Part shown: positions 1 to 8,972 of the stretch, one piece after another
How positions within the stretch are numbered: the stretch's first letter is position 1
Layout: every line of letters begins with the position of its first letter
NCBI GenBank assembly: GCA_027596945.1
Contig: JADGJH010000814.1
Location: 1-14,180 of the forward strand
Direction: 5' to 3'
Source: Physocladia obscura
Lineage: Eukaryota > Chytridiomycota > Chytridiomycetes > Chytridiales > Chytriomycetaceae
DNA: 14,180 bases
Translations under genes and position numbers: made by a program
Notes under the pieces: model-generated
What the model was told of the DNA's origin: nothing
Database searches by the model: none
The model's input: the letters and a program-made list of their open reading frames with translations, nothing else

Positions 1-70
1 TATAATACTAGTATACTAACAGTATTATACCATATAATTTGTTTAGTGAAAAAGTATTATATGGTATAAT
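1..70. repeat. Nested AT-rich inverted repeats
   Basis: Two overlapping inverted repeats lie at the window edge. Positions 24-38 (ATTATACCATATAAT) and 56-70 (ATTATATGGTATAAT) are perfect 15-base complements around a 17-base spacer. Positions 1-9 and 21-29 are perfect 9-base complements, and the motif AGTATTATA also recurs directly at 53-61. The arms could fold as alternative hairpins. They may be the end of a small inverted-repeat transposon cut by the window edge; I found no matching copy elsewhere in the window. Confidence 0.6.
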
Positions 71-94
71 TCCTAACCCTACAATCTAGCAACA

Positions 95-413
95 TTATGG
101 CAAGCTATTCAATCACCTCCTCCACCAGAAACACACAATTTATTTGCAAGTCAGCTGAGGGCAGAAACTGCAGTTAGTCATATTGGGATGAGTTGCATAT
201 AGCACTGGATGTGGTTAAAGATCAAGAAAAAAATATTAAGTTGTTAAAGCAAAGGATTTGATACTGTTATCAAGACATTTTAAATCAACTGGCTTCAAAT
301 AAGTGTGATTTAAGAATACATAAGCAAGCAATCACCAGAAGAATTCACACAGTGACTCCAGTTGAGACACCAGGGGTTGCTGCAAATTTTCAATTAATTC
401 CAAATAGAAGGTG
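95..413 (+). pseudogene. Degraded reading frame, unidentified
   Basis: Read on the plus strand, about 95-187 and about 187-413 give protein-like sequence in two different frames. The first part has a proline run (PPPPE) and LFASQLRAE. The second has a charged, helix-forming stretch (VVKDQEKNIKLLKQRI), then a TGA stop, then further open sequence to a TGA near 411. The frame change and internal stop suggest a decayed gene, probably from a mobile element given the neighbouring transposase. I do not recognise the family. Confidence 0.25.
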
Positions 414-451
414 ATGAAAATAAAAGCAGCTGGCAGAATGAAGAATGAACT

Positions 452-523
452 TTATTTTTTATGTGTTTGAGTTTATTAAAAAATTTTAAAAAAAAGAAGT
501 TCATTATTTTTTATGTGTTTGAG
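452..523. repeat. Two direct copies of a 20-base motif, 52 bp apart
   Basis: The same 20 bases, TTATTTTTTATGTGTTTGAG, occur at 452-471 and 504-523. The flanks also resemble each other (GAAC or GTTC before, TTAAAA after), so this is probably a duplicated unit of about 52 bp. It lies just beyond the 3' end of the transposase pseudogene. Confidence 0.7.
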
Positions 524-577
524 GTATTAAAATAAATTAAAAAAATGTTACAATTCTGTGATTATTTTAATTTTTCT

Positions 578-1619
578 TCAAAAATATCCCATATCTTTCA
601 GTCTAGTCTCATATGATACTGTTGGATTACATTCATAACCACATTTGCCAAAAATAGTATGAAAGTTGTAATTCCAATAAGATGCAAAAGAACTTGCAAC
701 CACATGCTCCAAGTTCTTTGTACTGACTCTATTTTCTTGGTATATTCTGCAAAGTTGCTTCTTGATCATTCCAAATAAAACTTCTATGGGATTAAAAAAA
801 GGGTAGTATGCAGGAAAAAATAATGGAATGATTTGAAGAGAGTGCAAATACATAATAATGTCAGCAGACTGAAGAATTGAGGCTCCATCAAGAGTCCAAA
901 TTGAGCTATGTCCTAGATATTCTTTGACTCTTCTAGATGACAAAACAAAGTCTGGCAACAATTTGAAAACTTGGTTTGGTCAAAAGTTCCTTCAGTAGAA
1001 AATGACTTGAAAACTCCATCACAGCCAATAAATGTAAGAAGCAAGACTCTTGGCAATTGTTGATATTTGCCATGTTTGAGAAGTTTTGCTCCATTCATTG
1101 CATATCTATGATGTTGCAGCATTCCACAGTTATCAAAAGAACTTTGTCTAAGGAGATTATATTGTAGATTGTCCATTCTATGCTATTTATTTTGTGTGTA
1201 AACTGCATAACGTCTATTACTTTGATGCACATTGTTTGTCTTTCCATGGCTTTTCACTGCATTCTGAATGTGCTCAGAATTTTCTATATCCATGAAAGAC
1301 TGATTGATTGCTTTCAATGCAGCTTGAAAACATTTTGAGCCTCATCTAAAAAAGAAAGTGGATGCTGCTTAAAATATTTAAGTAGCCATTCCTTTTGTGT
1401 TGTTGCAAATTTTTGATTAGCTTTTGTACTAATTTGAGCAACACTGCTAGATGCTTTGAATTGCCATATCCAGTTTTGAATAGTTTCAGGATTTTTTGCA
1501 TATATTTCAACAATTTCATTGGTTTGTTTATGGTGGCAAAAAAAATTATAGAGTGCATGAATTTTTGTGTTTTCACTTGCTTGTTTATGTTACACAACAT
1601 ACCCAATATCAACTGGCAT
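578..1619 (-). pseudogene. Broken Tc1/mariner-type transposase (DD34E)
   Basis: This is a decayed cut-and-paste transposase of the DDE_3, Tc1/mariner-IS630 superfamily; about 1.04 kb fits the usual size of about 345 residues. The start is the ATG at 1619. A helix-turn-helix-like segment (EIVEIYAKNPETIQNWIWQF) follows. A first likely catalytic Asp is in SSFDNCG near 1133. The second Asp is in WTLDGAS (887-889), and Glu is in NPIEVLFGMIKK (782-784). Exactly 34 residues lie between the last two, as in Tc1 enzymes. The gene is dead: codon 10 is TAA (1590-1592), the first frame ends at TGA (1314-1316), and the catalytic part is split between two frames near 950-965. Only one CpG (1211-1212) remains in the whole span. 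I could not see terminal inverted repeats flanking it. Confidence 0.82.
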
Positions 1620-2599
1620 TGCTGGGGCACCTTTAGTTGTCTAGCAAGTACTGGCTGTACTTTGCTGTCCTGAACTTAGCTGGGGGTTCTCTGACTTGAT
1701 TGGCAAATGTCAGCAAAAATCCCAGAACATTGTTATTTTGAAAAAAACAAATCCAAATTTGGAACAATAGCAGCAATATTTAAATTTGAAAAAAAATCTA
1801 AATTCTATTGTGCTTGTTTTTTTGAGTTTGAACTTTTCAGAGTATTCCAGCATTATCACCTATGAATCTGCTTGTTTGGAACAGAGAATTATCTCAAGAA
1901 TTGAAAGGCAGATCCAGAGTGCTTGCAATACTGCCAACAGTCAAAAAATAGCGTGAGCAGTGGTATTGTTATTCCTACTGCTGCTACTGCCACTCAAACT
2001 ATACAGTTATTATTAAAAGTAAATTTTCTGACTAAAGTTCATCCTTAGACCTTGAAGTTGGTGCCCAAGTGCCCAACAGCTTAATGCACCACAATGCACT
2101 AATTGCAAATTGTTGAAAACTATTACCCTCCATTATTGTTTGTTCCTGTAAAGACAGTGTTGTGCAGGATGAGAGAAAATATGATTTCAAAGATTATTTA
2201 TTCAGAATTTAAAGAATTAAATCAACCTGTGAAGGAGAAAATCCAATTTTATTTCCAAGACCAAGAAAATCAATAACTGTACTGCCCCCAATCCTCTAAC
2301 ACACCATTTTCCACCAACCCCCTCTCCTTTCTTGCGCACCTAGTCTGTTGAATTCTACACATGTGGATTCACTTCAAATAGTTTCTTGAGCGCAGTAATT
2401 TAATTTTGGTTACAGTCTTACTACTTATTTTCTAAGAATAGAACTTTTAAATAAAATGCTCAAATTTGGGTCTCATTTAATCCAGTCCCAATAATGCTAA
2501 ATAACTTCTTGTCTGCATTTGAGAGACAAAGTTAGAACATTAAATTTTTCCATTCTTCAAAATAAATCCTTCATCCTTTTTGATAATAATCACATTTAT
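1620..2599. other. Gene-poor repeat-island sequence
   Basis: I see no credible gene here. The stretch is AT-rich with A and T runs, few CpG, a short CTGCTGCTACTGCCACT-type low-complexity patch near 1978-1994, and no long open frame on either strand. It links the transposase pseudogene to the copia fragment. Its 5' part may include the non-coding end of the DNA transposon, and the part near 2500-2600 may be the 3' end of the retroelement, but no LTR or target-site duplication is visible. Confidence 0.5.
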
Positions 2600-3850
2600 A
2601 TCACCTTAATCCTTTTTTTTTAATGTCAGCAATCATAGATGTATTACAAATGTGAACAAATTTCGTAATATTTTGCTGTATACACTCATGCAGAGCCATG
2701 TACTTGATTTTCAGATGGCAAACTTTCGATCTATTCTTACCTTCTGTGTTCATTACTGAACCTTTATTATCTATGAATACTTGTGTCAGTAGTTTTTGTT
2801 CATATTCAATCAATCCATGCCAAGAAATTTCGCAGCCATCAAATTGTTTTTGAAGTTGAATGCACCCCTGTTGTTTCTGTGGCATTCTGTCAATCATCAT
2901 GTTTCTGAACATCCAAAATGATGTCTGAATATACCTTTATATCTGGTAATTTTGTTGCTATAGAAGCGTCAGATTGTGTACATTCTCATGTTGAGTAAAT
3001 GTTAATTTTGCATCTATTGAATATGTAAAACATGCAAAGTACTTGCTAGAGTACAATCCAGTGGATTTTTCGGAATTGAAGCAAATGACAAGACAATTTT
3101 CTTCAAATATATGAAATATCTCAAGTAGGCAAGTACATTAACATTCCCATAACTTGCCATGGATTTCACAATTTCATGAAAATTTCATCATCTGCTGATA
3201 ATTTTTGAATCCAAATCAAATTCATAATCTAAATTCACATTATATGGCGTTTTCTTTTTTCTTTTTTGTTTTTTAGAATTCATCAAGAATTAAATTTTTG
3301 GCTACATTTTGATTGACCCAAATGAATTTTGTGTAAAATATCCAGACATGTGCCAAGCTCATTATAAATTTGAATTTCAAACACAGAATTAATCATTTTT
3401 AAATCTTCATCCATAGTTGTCCCCAACCATGGATTTGCTGCAATTGGTACATCATCTGCATGTGTGGTAAGGCAGGGTCACTATCACCTACCCAATCATC
3501 TTCTTCCACATTATCATGAGTTCTGTGTTTTACTTTTCTTCTTTTATAAAGCCTGAAAGTTCACAGATATCATCATAGTGAGTTATTTCAAGTGAAACTA
3601 TTGTTCAAGCCGTTTCAGTTTTGATGAAAATTACATCACAACTATTGATGATTTTCAGACCATCTTTATTATTTTGAATAAATATTTGATAGCCACAAAC
3701 TTCCTGAATAGGAAGCCAAGAGTAATTTCTGTCTTTTAACTTCTTAGATAGCACACAGTCAAATGCTTTACAAAATAAGTGGTGCAAATCTTGCCCAGAC
3801 AGTTTTTGAGCAAATAAACCTGGCAGTCAGGGTTTAGCCATTCAATTCCT
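2600..3850 (-). mobile_element. Degraded Ty1/copia retrotransposon fragment
   Basis: Pol pieces appear in the order of a copia element on the minus strand. At about 3605-3835 is the end of integrase: LFCKAFDCVLSKKL followed by GYQIFIQNNKDGLKIINSCDVIF, split here as GYQIF and IINSCDVIF, the 'HLRVFGCKAF...GYR...ISRDVVF' region. At about 2990-3150 is the end of reverse transcriptase, MGMLMYLPT-stop-DISYI then HW, matching the family GMLMYL-TRPDISYA-HW pattern. At about 2610-2912 is RNase H with DNKGS (2760-2771), a HLKIKY segment in the place of HIDIRYH, and MIADIKKKGL in the place of IADILTKGL. Stops interrupt the frame. Only about 450 bp separate integrase from the RT end, so most of RT is deleted. 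No LTRs are seen. Confidence 0.75.
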
Positions 3851-3917
3851 TACGTGCGAAAATTTCGAGTTGGTTCCTTGACAAGATTTTCATGATTCTT
3901 CCAGCTTTATCGCTTTG

Positions 3918-4253
3918 TTAAATCTGAACACGAAAAAAAAATTTGGTAACCATATCACAACAAAGCAAGTCATAATCACCTCATCGCGGTTGGATTTCTT
4001 TTGCAATCTGAGTTGTTTAAGAACGTCCTTTGAGAGCTATTTTTGAGAAAGAAAAAAGGGATTTGGTAAGAAAGCTCGTACTTTATATTCTGATTCGCAG
4101 AGCACGTGAATTACATACTGGATGGTTTTCTTCTGGATCAGGATAAATTGTTATGGTGATTTTCAAAAAATAAAATAAAAGCACGATTGCTACAGTTTTC
4201 TCTAGTTTCTCGTGGCTCACTACTGCATCTTCTACATTAGCGTTGTATATCAT
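3918..4253 (-). CDS. Possible small single-pass membrane protein (3 exons)
   Basis: This is a tentative gene model of 65 residues. Exon A is 4119-4253, starting MIYNANVEDAVV. Exon B is 3980-4036, from LSKDVLKQL to KKSNRDE. A final short exon from 3923 contributes one residue and the TAA (3918-3920). The introns are 82 nt (4037-4118, GTATGT...TAG) and 56 nt (3924-3979, GTGATT...CAG). Both are T-rich near the acceptor, like the firmly supported introns here, and both keep the frame. The product has an acidic N-terminus, one hydrophobic helix at about residues 21-36 (VAIVLLFYFLKITITI) and a Lys/Arg-rich C-terminal tail. ATG is in good context (GAAATG). I recognise no family. It sits head-to-tail with the oxygenase. 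A competing plus-strand reading exists over 4170-4467. Confidence 0.4.
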
Positions 4254-4540
4254 TTCAGATGTATTCGTTGGCACACGAGATGGTTATGTATACCACGAAC
4301 CAAGCCACGCACTCTGTCACAAACTGCACCGTCCAGAAAAAGAATTTAGAAGCTTGCAAGGTAAATTTTCCAGTCTGTTTGGAATTGTATTTTATGATAT
4401 GGAAACAGTTGGTCTTTCGCATTATCCCAAGGCAAAGGCAGTGAATTTGAAGTTGATCGGTAACTGAAAATTACAAATACCAAAAATTTGAAGACTATTA
4501 TTTTATTCGATAACCTTGTTTCAGAGTACAAGACCATTTT
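4254..4540. other. Intergenic stretch, probable oxygenase 3' UTR and promoter of the small gene
   Basis: This 287-bp stretch separates the oxygenase stop codon from the start of the possible small gene. It has ordinary CpG content, so it belongs to the genic block. Two plus-strand frames stay open across much of it and splice-like sites occur on both strands. I could not make a convincing family match in any frame, so I treat it as non-coding. Confidence 0.35.
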
Positions 4541-5894
4541 TCAAACGTAAGTACTGCTCAAACGCCCGATCAAATATTTTCCCGCATTTACTGGAGAGTA
4601 TTTCTTGCAATTATCTTCGATAAATTGTTCAAGTGGTTCAATTTCCACATCACTATTGGGATTACAGAAATAAACAATGCTATATCTCGCTGGCAGATAT
4701 CCAGCTTCATCGACTTCGTATGGTTGCACAACTCGATGTTCCGTCGAAATCAAGTAGTCGTTAGTCCAACGTTGAAGTAAGTCTCCCACATTAACCAAAA
4801 CTGTGTTTGGAATTGGTGTTGCTCGAACATATTTATTTGTGCTCCGTTCTTGCACTTCAAGGCCACCCACGTTGTCCTGGAACAGAAATGTCCAGCTGCC
4901 ATAGTCGCAGTGTGCTCCACACCGACGTGATTTATCGCTAAATTTTTCAACTGAAACTTGCGGGTAGTGGAGTAATCTAAGCGTATTGTTGCTAAAACAT
5001 AGAGTAAAGAAACTTATTGTTAGTGATAAAAAATTTTACTAACATTAAAAAACACCTTTTGTCAATAAATTGCGTGAAAAATTCTTTTTTTTTAAGGTCT
5101 AGCCCTTGTGCGACTGCAGACATGACTCTCAAATTTACAAGTTGCATCATCTTGTTAAAAAATTTAGTTAAAGACAAGAAAACAAGTAAGAAAAAAATGT
5201 ACTTGAAAAAAAGACTCGCACTGTTCTTCAAACTCGGCAGAATGAAATTTGTTCTTATATTTCGTGTCTGGCACGTTTTTTCCAATGTCTAAAGACTCTT
5301 TTAAGTCCTAAAAAAATATGAATCAGACAAGGAACAGCAGCAATAAACAGTATCAAAATAAAACTATACTGGATTGATTTTATTCAAAGTCTTGATATCT
5401 TCAACTCGACCCTCTTTATCCAATTCTGTCAGTTTTCTGAAAATTATTTTTAAAAAAAAAAAAGAGAAATAAGGTTAAAATCTCAACTCGCGTCCGACAG
5501 CTGCATATCCTCGATTCGATTCTGGGCTCTCCCAACTAATTTTATCCTGTTGTTGATTCAAAAAAGCCATCAAGTTTACGATAGCCAAGCACTGCGATAA
5601 AAGCATTGAAAGCTTGGATATAATTGCAAAAACCTTCTCAGCCTGTCTTAAAGCAAAAAATGCCGCACTCGCTTTAAACATACGAGCTACATCGCTGTCA
5701 GGAACTCCGTGGTTGCGTAGGTACACAAATCCGGCAGTACGAAATGCATACACTAAATCTTGCGCAATGGCCTGTTTCTCTTGTGATGTCGCTGTATTGG
5801 CGCGACTTGTAAAGGCATCAAAGTCAATGAGTGGAATCGCGGATGGTGGTGCGGTGTTCAACGTCTTGTTGTCACGGGAAAACAAATTTTTCAT
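4541..5894 (-). CDS. Isopenicillin-N-synthase-like Fe(II) oxygenase (6 exons)
   Basis: This is a non-heme iron oxygenase of the DIOX_N plus 2OG-FeII_Oxy family, 345 residues, full length. Exons are 5634-5894, 5488-5546, 5370-5436, 5203-5307, 5056-5150 and 4541-4991; introns are 87, 51, 62, 52 and 64 nt. The N-terminal domain holds IPLIDFDAF (about 20-28), GFVYLRNHGVP (55-65) and SWESPESNRGYAAVGRE (91-107). The catalytic barrel has the iron ligands His223 and Asp225 (GAHCDYGSW) and His281 (STEHRVV), plus the RYS co-substrate motif (298-300). These enzymes use 2-oxoglutarate or, in IPNS, only the substrate and O2; the actual substrate is unknown here. It is cytosolic by appearance, with no signal peptide. 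The ATG overlaps the upstream gene's TGA (ATGA). Intron 4 uses an AAG acceptor and intron 5 a GTGTTT donor, both weak. Confidence 0.92.
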
Positions 5895-6889
5895 TTGAAT
5901 AATTGTGTTTTTATTTTTATTTTTCCCTTCTCTTGACTATCTTGACCATCAAAACGTTCAAAACTTGACTTTTGTCTCATTTTCGCCAGCTCAACTTTTC
6001 CCAACGCTTCTTCCAACCGCTTCTCCTTCAAATTTTCTTGTGCAGTCTTGTTTTGGTGCAATTTGATTTTTTGCGAAAATAGCACCAACCACAGAACAAA
6101 AAACAGCATTAATAGCACACTACCGCATATATACGACGGAAATCCAGTAGGAAAAACGCATAAATCGATTACAATGAGTATAGTCCCAATAAAAGTAACG
6201 ATTATTGACAGAACTCCATGCAGGGCGATAATTTTGAGGCGCCGGTCATCCACTTTGGTGGCGTCCGACACTGATTGAGAAATTTGAAGAAACTTGATAA
6301 ACGCATATAAAAGTACGGAATCAAATATTACGATGATTAAAGGACAAACGACTGTAAAAAATAGCGAGATTTCATATATAATCTTTGCCCTCGAAAATGC
6401 AGCCATCAGCATCCCAATAACAGGAAGCGAAAATACAATAGGTGATGATTTGATGATTATCTTCATCAACATGTTTGCTTGTGGGATTGTTTGATTCACA
6501 ACAATGTCACCACGCTTCCATGAATATTGCAAATATGCAAATTCAAAAGTCGTGACGAAAGTTCCTTCCACAGCCAACACGATGGATTGATTCATAAATT
6601 GTTTTGACCAATTTAAGAGTAAGACGCATTGAAGTACGAACATTAAACTATTAGAAAGAACCATAGTTACAAGAGCAATGTTGAACGGTGATATCAGTTT
6701 TTCAAGATTCTCCTGCCAAATCTTGGATGTTGCTTCATAGGCCAATATGAAATACAAAAGATAAACTAAGAATCCCATTGCAATGATTGAAAATGTGGCA
6801 TTCGCTGCAATCAAACAAGTTGCTCCATATTCCGTCATGTTGTCCATTGTTAATCTGAAAAAGTGGAACAATGCAAAAACAATTCCCAT
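5891..6889 (-). CDS. Seven-transmembrane GPCR-like protein, family not recognised
   Basis: This intronless frame encodes 332 residues from the ATG at 6889 (GTGATGG, good context). The frame stays open upstream to about 6964 but contains no earlier ATG. Hydrophobic helices fall at about 24-51, 69-92, 101-122, 149-166, 174-200, 218-243 and 252-272. Loops after helices 1, 3 and 5 and the tail carry most Lys/Arg (for example SWKRGD at 123-128 and DDRRLK at 214-219), which predicts an outside N-terminus and inside tail, the topology of a G-protein-coupled receptor. The tail (273-332) is charged and likely helical (ENLKEKRLEEALGKVELAK). No DRY, NPxxY or retinal-lysine motif is evident, so it is not an obvious rhodopsin. 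It is intronless while neighbouring genes have three to five introns, and its TGA overlaps the oxygenase ATG. Confidence 0.8.
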   Translation of the reverse strand: MGIVFALFHFFRLTMDNMTEYGATCLIAANATFSIIAMGFLVYLLYFILAYEATSKIWQENLEKLISPFNIALVTMVLSNSLMFVLQCVLLLNWSKQFMNQSIVLAVEGTFVTTFEFAYLQYSWKRGDIVVNQTIPQANMLMKIIIKSSPIVFSLPVIGMLMAAFSRAKIIYEISLFFTVVCPLIIVIFDSVLLYAFIKFLQISQSVSDATKVDDRRLKIIALHGVLSIIVTFIGTILIVIDLCVFPTGFPSYICGSVLLMLFFVLWLVLFSQKIKLHQNKTAQENLKEKRLEEALGKVELAKMRQKSSFERFDGQDSQEKGKIKIKTQLFK

Positions 6890-7060
6890 CACAACACTCC
6901 ATTCACTTTCCAAGTGATAGTTATTAGCAAAGTTTTTTATTGTTTTCAGTCCACCAAATTAGACTTCTTAACAAGCAAATCCAAAAATATTTTATTTCAA
7001 GTGTTTTTTGCAAGGATGTTCAAATATTGAACTTTTGCGATCATCGTTTTTGGCGTACCA
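6890..7060. promoter_or_regulatory. Probable 5' region of the seven-helix gene
   Basis: This non-coding stretch precedes the seven-helix gene on the minus strand. It keeps CpG dinucleotides up to about 7055, after which the CpG-poor island starts, so the functional upstream region may be only about 170 bp. I see no clear TATA box or other named element. Confidence 0.35.
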
Positions 7061-7513
7061 AATTATAATGTTGAAATCTTTATCAACCTAACAACTTCAA
7101 GTCAACCAAGCAATTTTATTGAGACATGAAGCTCTGTCAATAACAGTAACAGTAAGAGCAAGGATTTTTTAAGCTTGCCTGAATGAAATATGTTGTGAAA
7201 TAAATTTTTTTTCTATCCAACTAGTTTTTTTTTTTTATTTTCTTTTAAAGCTATAAACTTATTATTATATTAAAAATAGAGATTTGATTAAAATTATTGT
7301 TTCCGTCTTTTTTTATGCACATCACGGTGAAAATTGACTAAAGTTTTGAAAACTGTGACCAAAGTTGTGAATATTGAGCAATTTTGGAAGCTTGTGACTC
7401 TTATTGGTGATGTGGTATGTACAACAAATTAAACAAAAGTGTGTTTGAGAATTAGAACATGCCTCATCATGTGTTGAGTAGAGTTGGGAGCCAATAGGAG
7501 AGAATTGTCAGAA

Positions 7514-7786
7514 TTACAAGCTATCAGTTTTTTTTTTAGATGATTTTGTAGTGCTGCCATAAGTTTCACTATTTATAGTACATTTACCACTTTCATATTT
7601 TCCCCTTGGAACAATGGTAAAAATCACATCAATGGGATGATGTGACTGTTTTCTAAACATATTTATAAATTCTTCATTTTCAGTGGTGGTCTTTTTACTT
7701 TCATTTGCCAATTGAACAAATTTGTCAACTGAACAAAATTGAAATGGAATTTCTTCAATTTCAATTGATAATGATGAAAAATTCAT
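7514..7786 (-). CDS. Hypothetical open frame in repeat island
   Basis: A 90-codon frame starts at the ATG at 7786 (MNFSSLSIEIEEIPFQF) and ends near the Lys/Ser-rich KSSKKKTDSL. It is hydrophilic, without membrane helices or known motifs. It lies inside a 1.6-kb CpG-free stretch and has no intron signals nearby. It is more likely a relic of a mobile-element protein or a chance frame than a host gene. Confidence 0.15.
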   Translation of the reverse strand: MNFSSLSIEIEEIPFQFCSVDKFVQLANESKKTTTENEEFINMFRKQSHHPIDVIFTIVPRGKYESGKCTINSETYGSTTKSSKKKTDSL

Positions 7787-8530
7787 TTGTCTTGCAACCA
7801 ACAACAAGGCTTTGAATGAATTGAATTGGAAACAAAAAACTTTTTATGTGAATAAAGATGTTAGTTATTACATAGTTATAACTTGTGCAGACACCTCCTG
7901 CCATTGTTTCATTCATCCAAAAGCACATTGGATGAAAATTGTAGAGGAGAGAGGCTTTTTACTGAAAAGGAATATAACTGCTGAAAACAAATGTTAAAAA
8001 ATGTTTGTAGAAACAAAATTTAGGTAAAAACATTTTTACTTAGGATTACAGCACCAGACAAGTACCATGCCATTTGTCACTTCTAACAGAATGTGGTTCA
8101 TGCCTGACCATTTTTTGAAGCTTACAGTCATGGAGTGACTCATTCTCAAACACAACAGAAATTTGTGTTGTAAAAAATGTTTTATTCATGTATTGGCAAT
8201 GAGTCACAATGACCATAGGAAAACTCTGCAACTATAGCAGAGTTTGTTTTGCAGTTGTACTAGGATTTGGATTACTCACCCCAACCTGTATTTAAAAAGT
8301 TTATTGAATTGCCCATGTAGTGTCAAATAGTAATTGTAAAAAATGCACAATGCATGGATCAAAATTTTGTAAAAAAATACAAACCAAAGTAATATTTGGG
8401 ATCTTCAGCATCAATATGCAAGTGGTTTTGAAAACAAAGGCCTGGATCTTTCTGTATAATGTTTTGAAAAAACACACAAAAAAATCAGAAAAAAAGGTTT
8501 TTTTTCTTCCATTGAATTTGCATTTGTACC

Positions 8531-8720
8531 TACAGCAACAACAGTGACATTACAAACAGCAGCAGCAGCCACAACATTGAAAACAGCTGCAATGGTATCA
8601 TATATAATAACCATGGCAACAGCAACAGTTTTTGCAGTTTGCAATACCAATTCAGCATCAATGGTAGTTAGACTAATTTAACAACTGAAAATGGCAACCT
8701 GCAACCACAGAGCTTACAGT
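8531..8720. repeat. CAG/ACA-rich low-complexity stretch
   Basis: Irregular runs of CAG, ACA and GCA trinucleotides (for example CAGCAACAACAG and ACAGCAGCAGCAG near 8560) extend over about 190 bp. Read on the plus strand they give an Ala/Thr-rich frame; on the minus strand a Val/Ala-rich one. Because the tract can be read in several frames, I treat it as low-complexity DNA and not a gene. Confidence 0.5.
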
Positions 8721-8953
8721 AGCAGTAATTAGTGTCTGAGTTGTGCAATTTTGCTGTTCTGGGTGTGTGTAAGCAAGGCAAAGGGGTGGAACATTGACAG
8801 AAATCAGAAATAGTCTCATGCATTGCTGCATATTATATATTCAAATTGAATAATGAATAATCAATAAAGCCCAATTTTTATTTGATGCATGTAAAAACCC
8901 AATTTTTTCTCACCTTCTTGTATAGTGTCTCTCACTCTCTTCTCTAGCCTATG

Positions 8954-8972
8954 ACACAAGCCACGCTTGTGT
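8954..8972. repeat. Perfect short hairpin in a CpG-bearing patch
   Basis: ACACAAGC (8954-8961) and GCTTGTGT (8965-8972) are perfect complements around a 3-base loop. The patch at about 8920-9010 is richer in G and C than its surroundings and carries two of the only three CpG in the 2.5-kb island. A tRNA-derived repeat was considered, but no convincing A and B boxes are visible. Confidence 0.45.

Noticed and set aside
4170..4550. Plus-strand exons (frame containing VFVGTRDGYVYHEPSHALCH) ending convergently inside the oxygenase 3' end
   Set aside because: Frame-consistent splice sites can be found, but no family match exists, upstream exons run into stops, and putative plus-strand introns are A-rich, unlike the T-rich introns of the supported genes.
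4992..5292. Open frames on both strands over 5017-5292
   Set aside because: They are shadows of oxygenase exons 4 and 5 and the introns between and after them; the spliced minus-strand reading matches the oxygenase family.
4541..5894. Penicillin biosynthesis cluster
   Set aside because: The oxygenase is only family-level similar to isopenicillin N synthase, and no peptide synthetase or acyltransferase gene is present.
5891..6889. Microbial rhodopsin paired with the carotenoid gene
   Set aside because: The helices lack a recognisable retinal-binding lysine context and other rhodopsin motifs.
8411..8650. Val/Ala-rich minus-strand frame
   Set aside because: It comes from a CAG/ACA-type low-complexity tract that is open in several frames.
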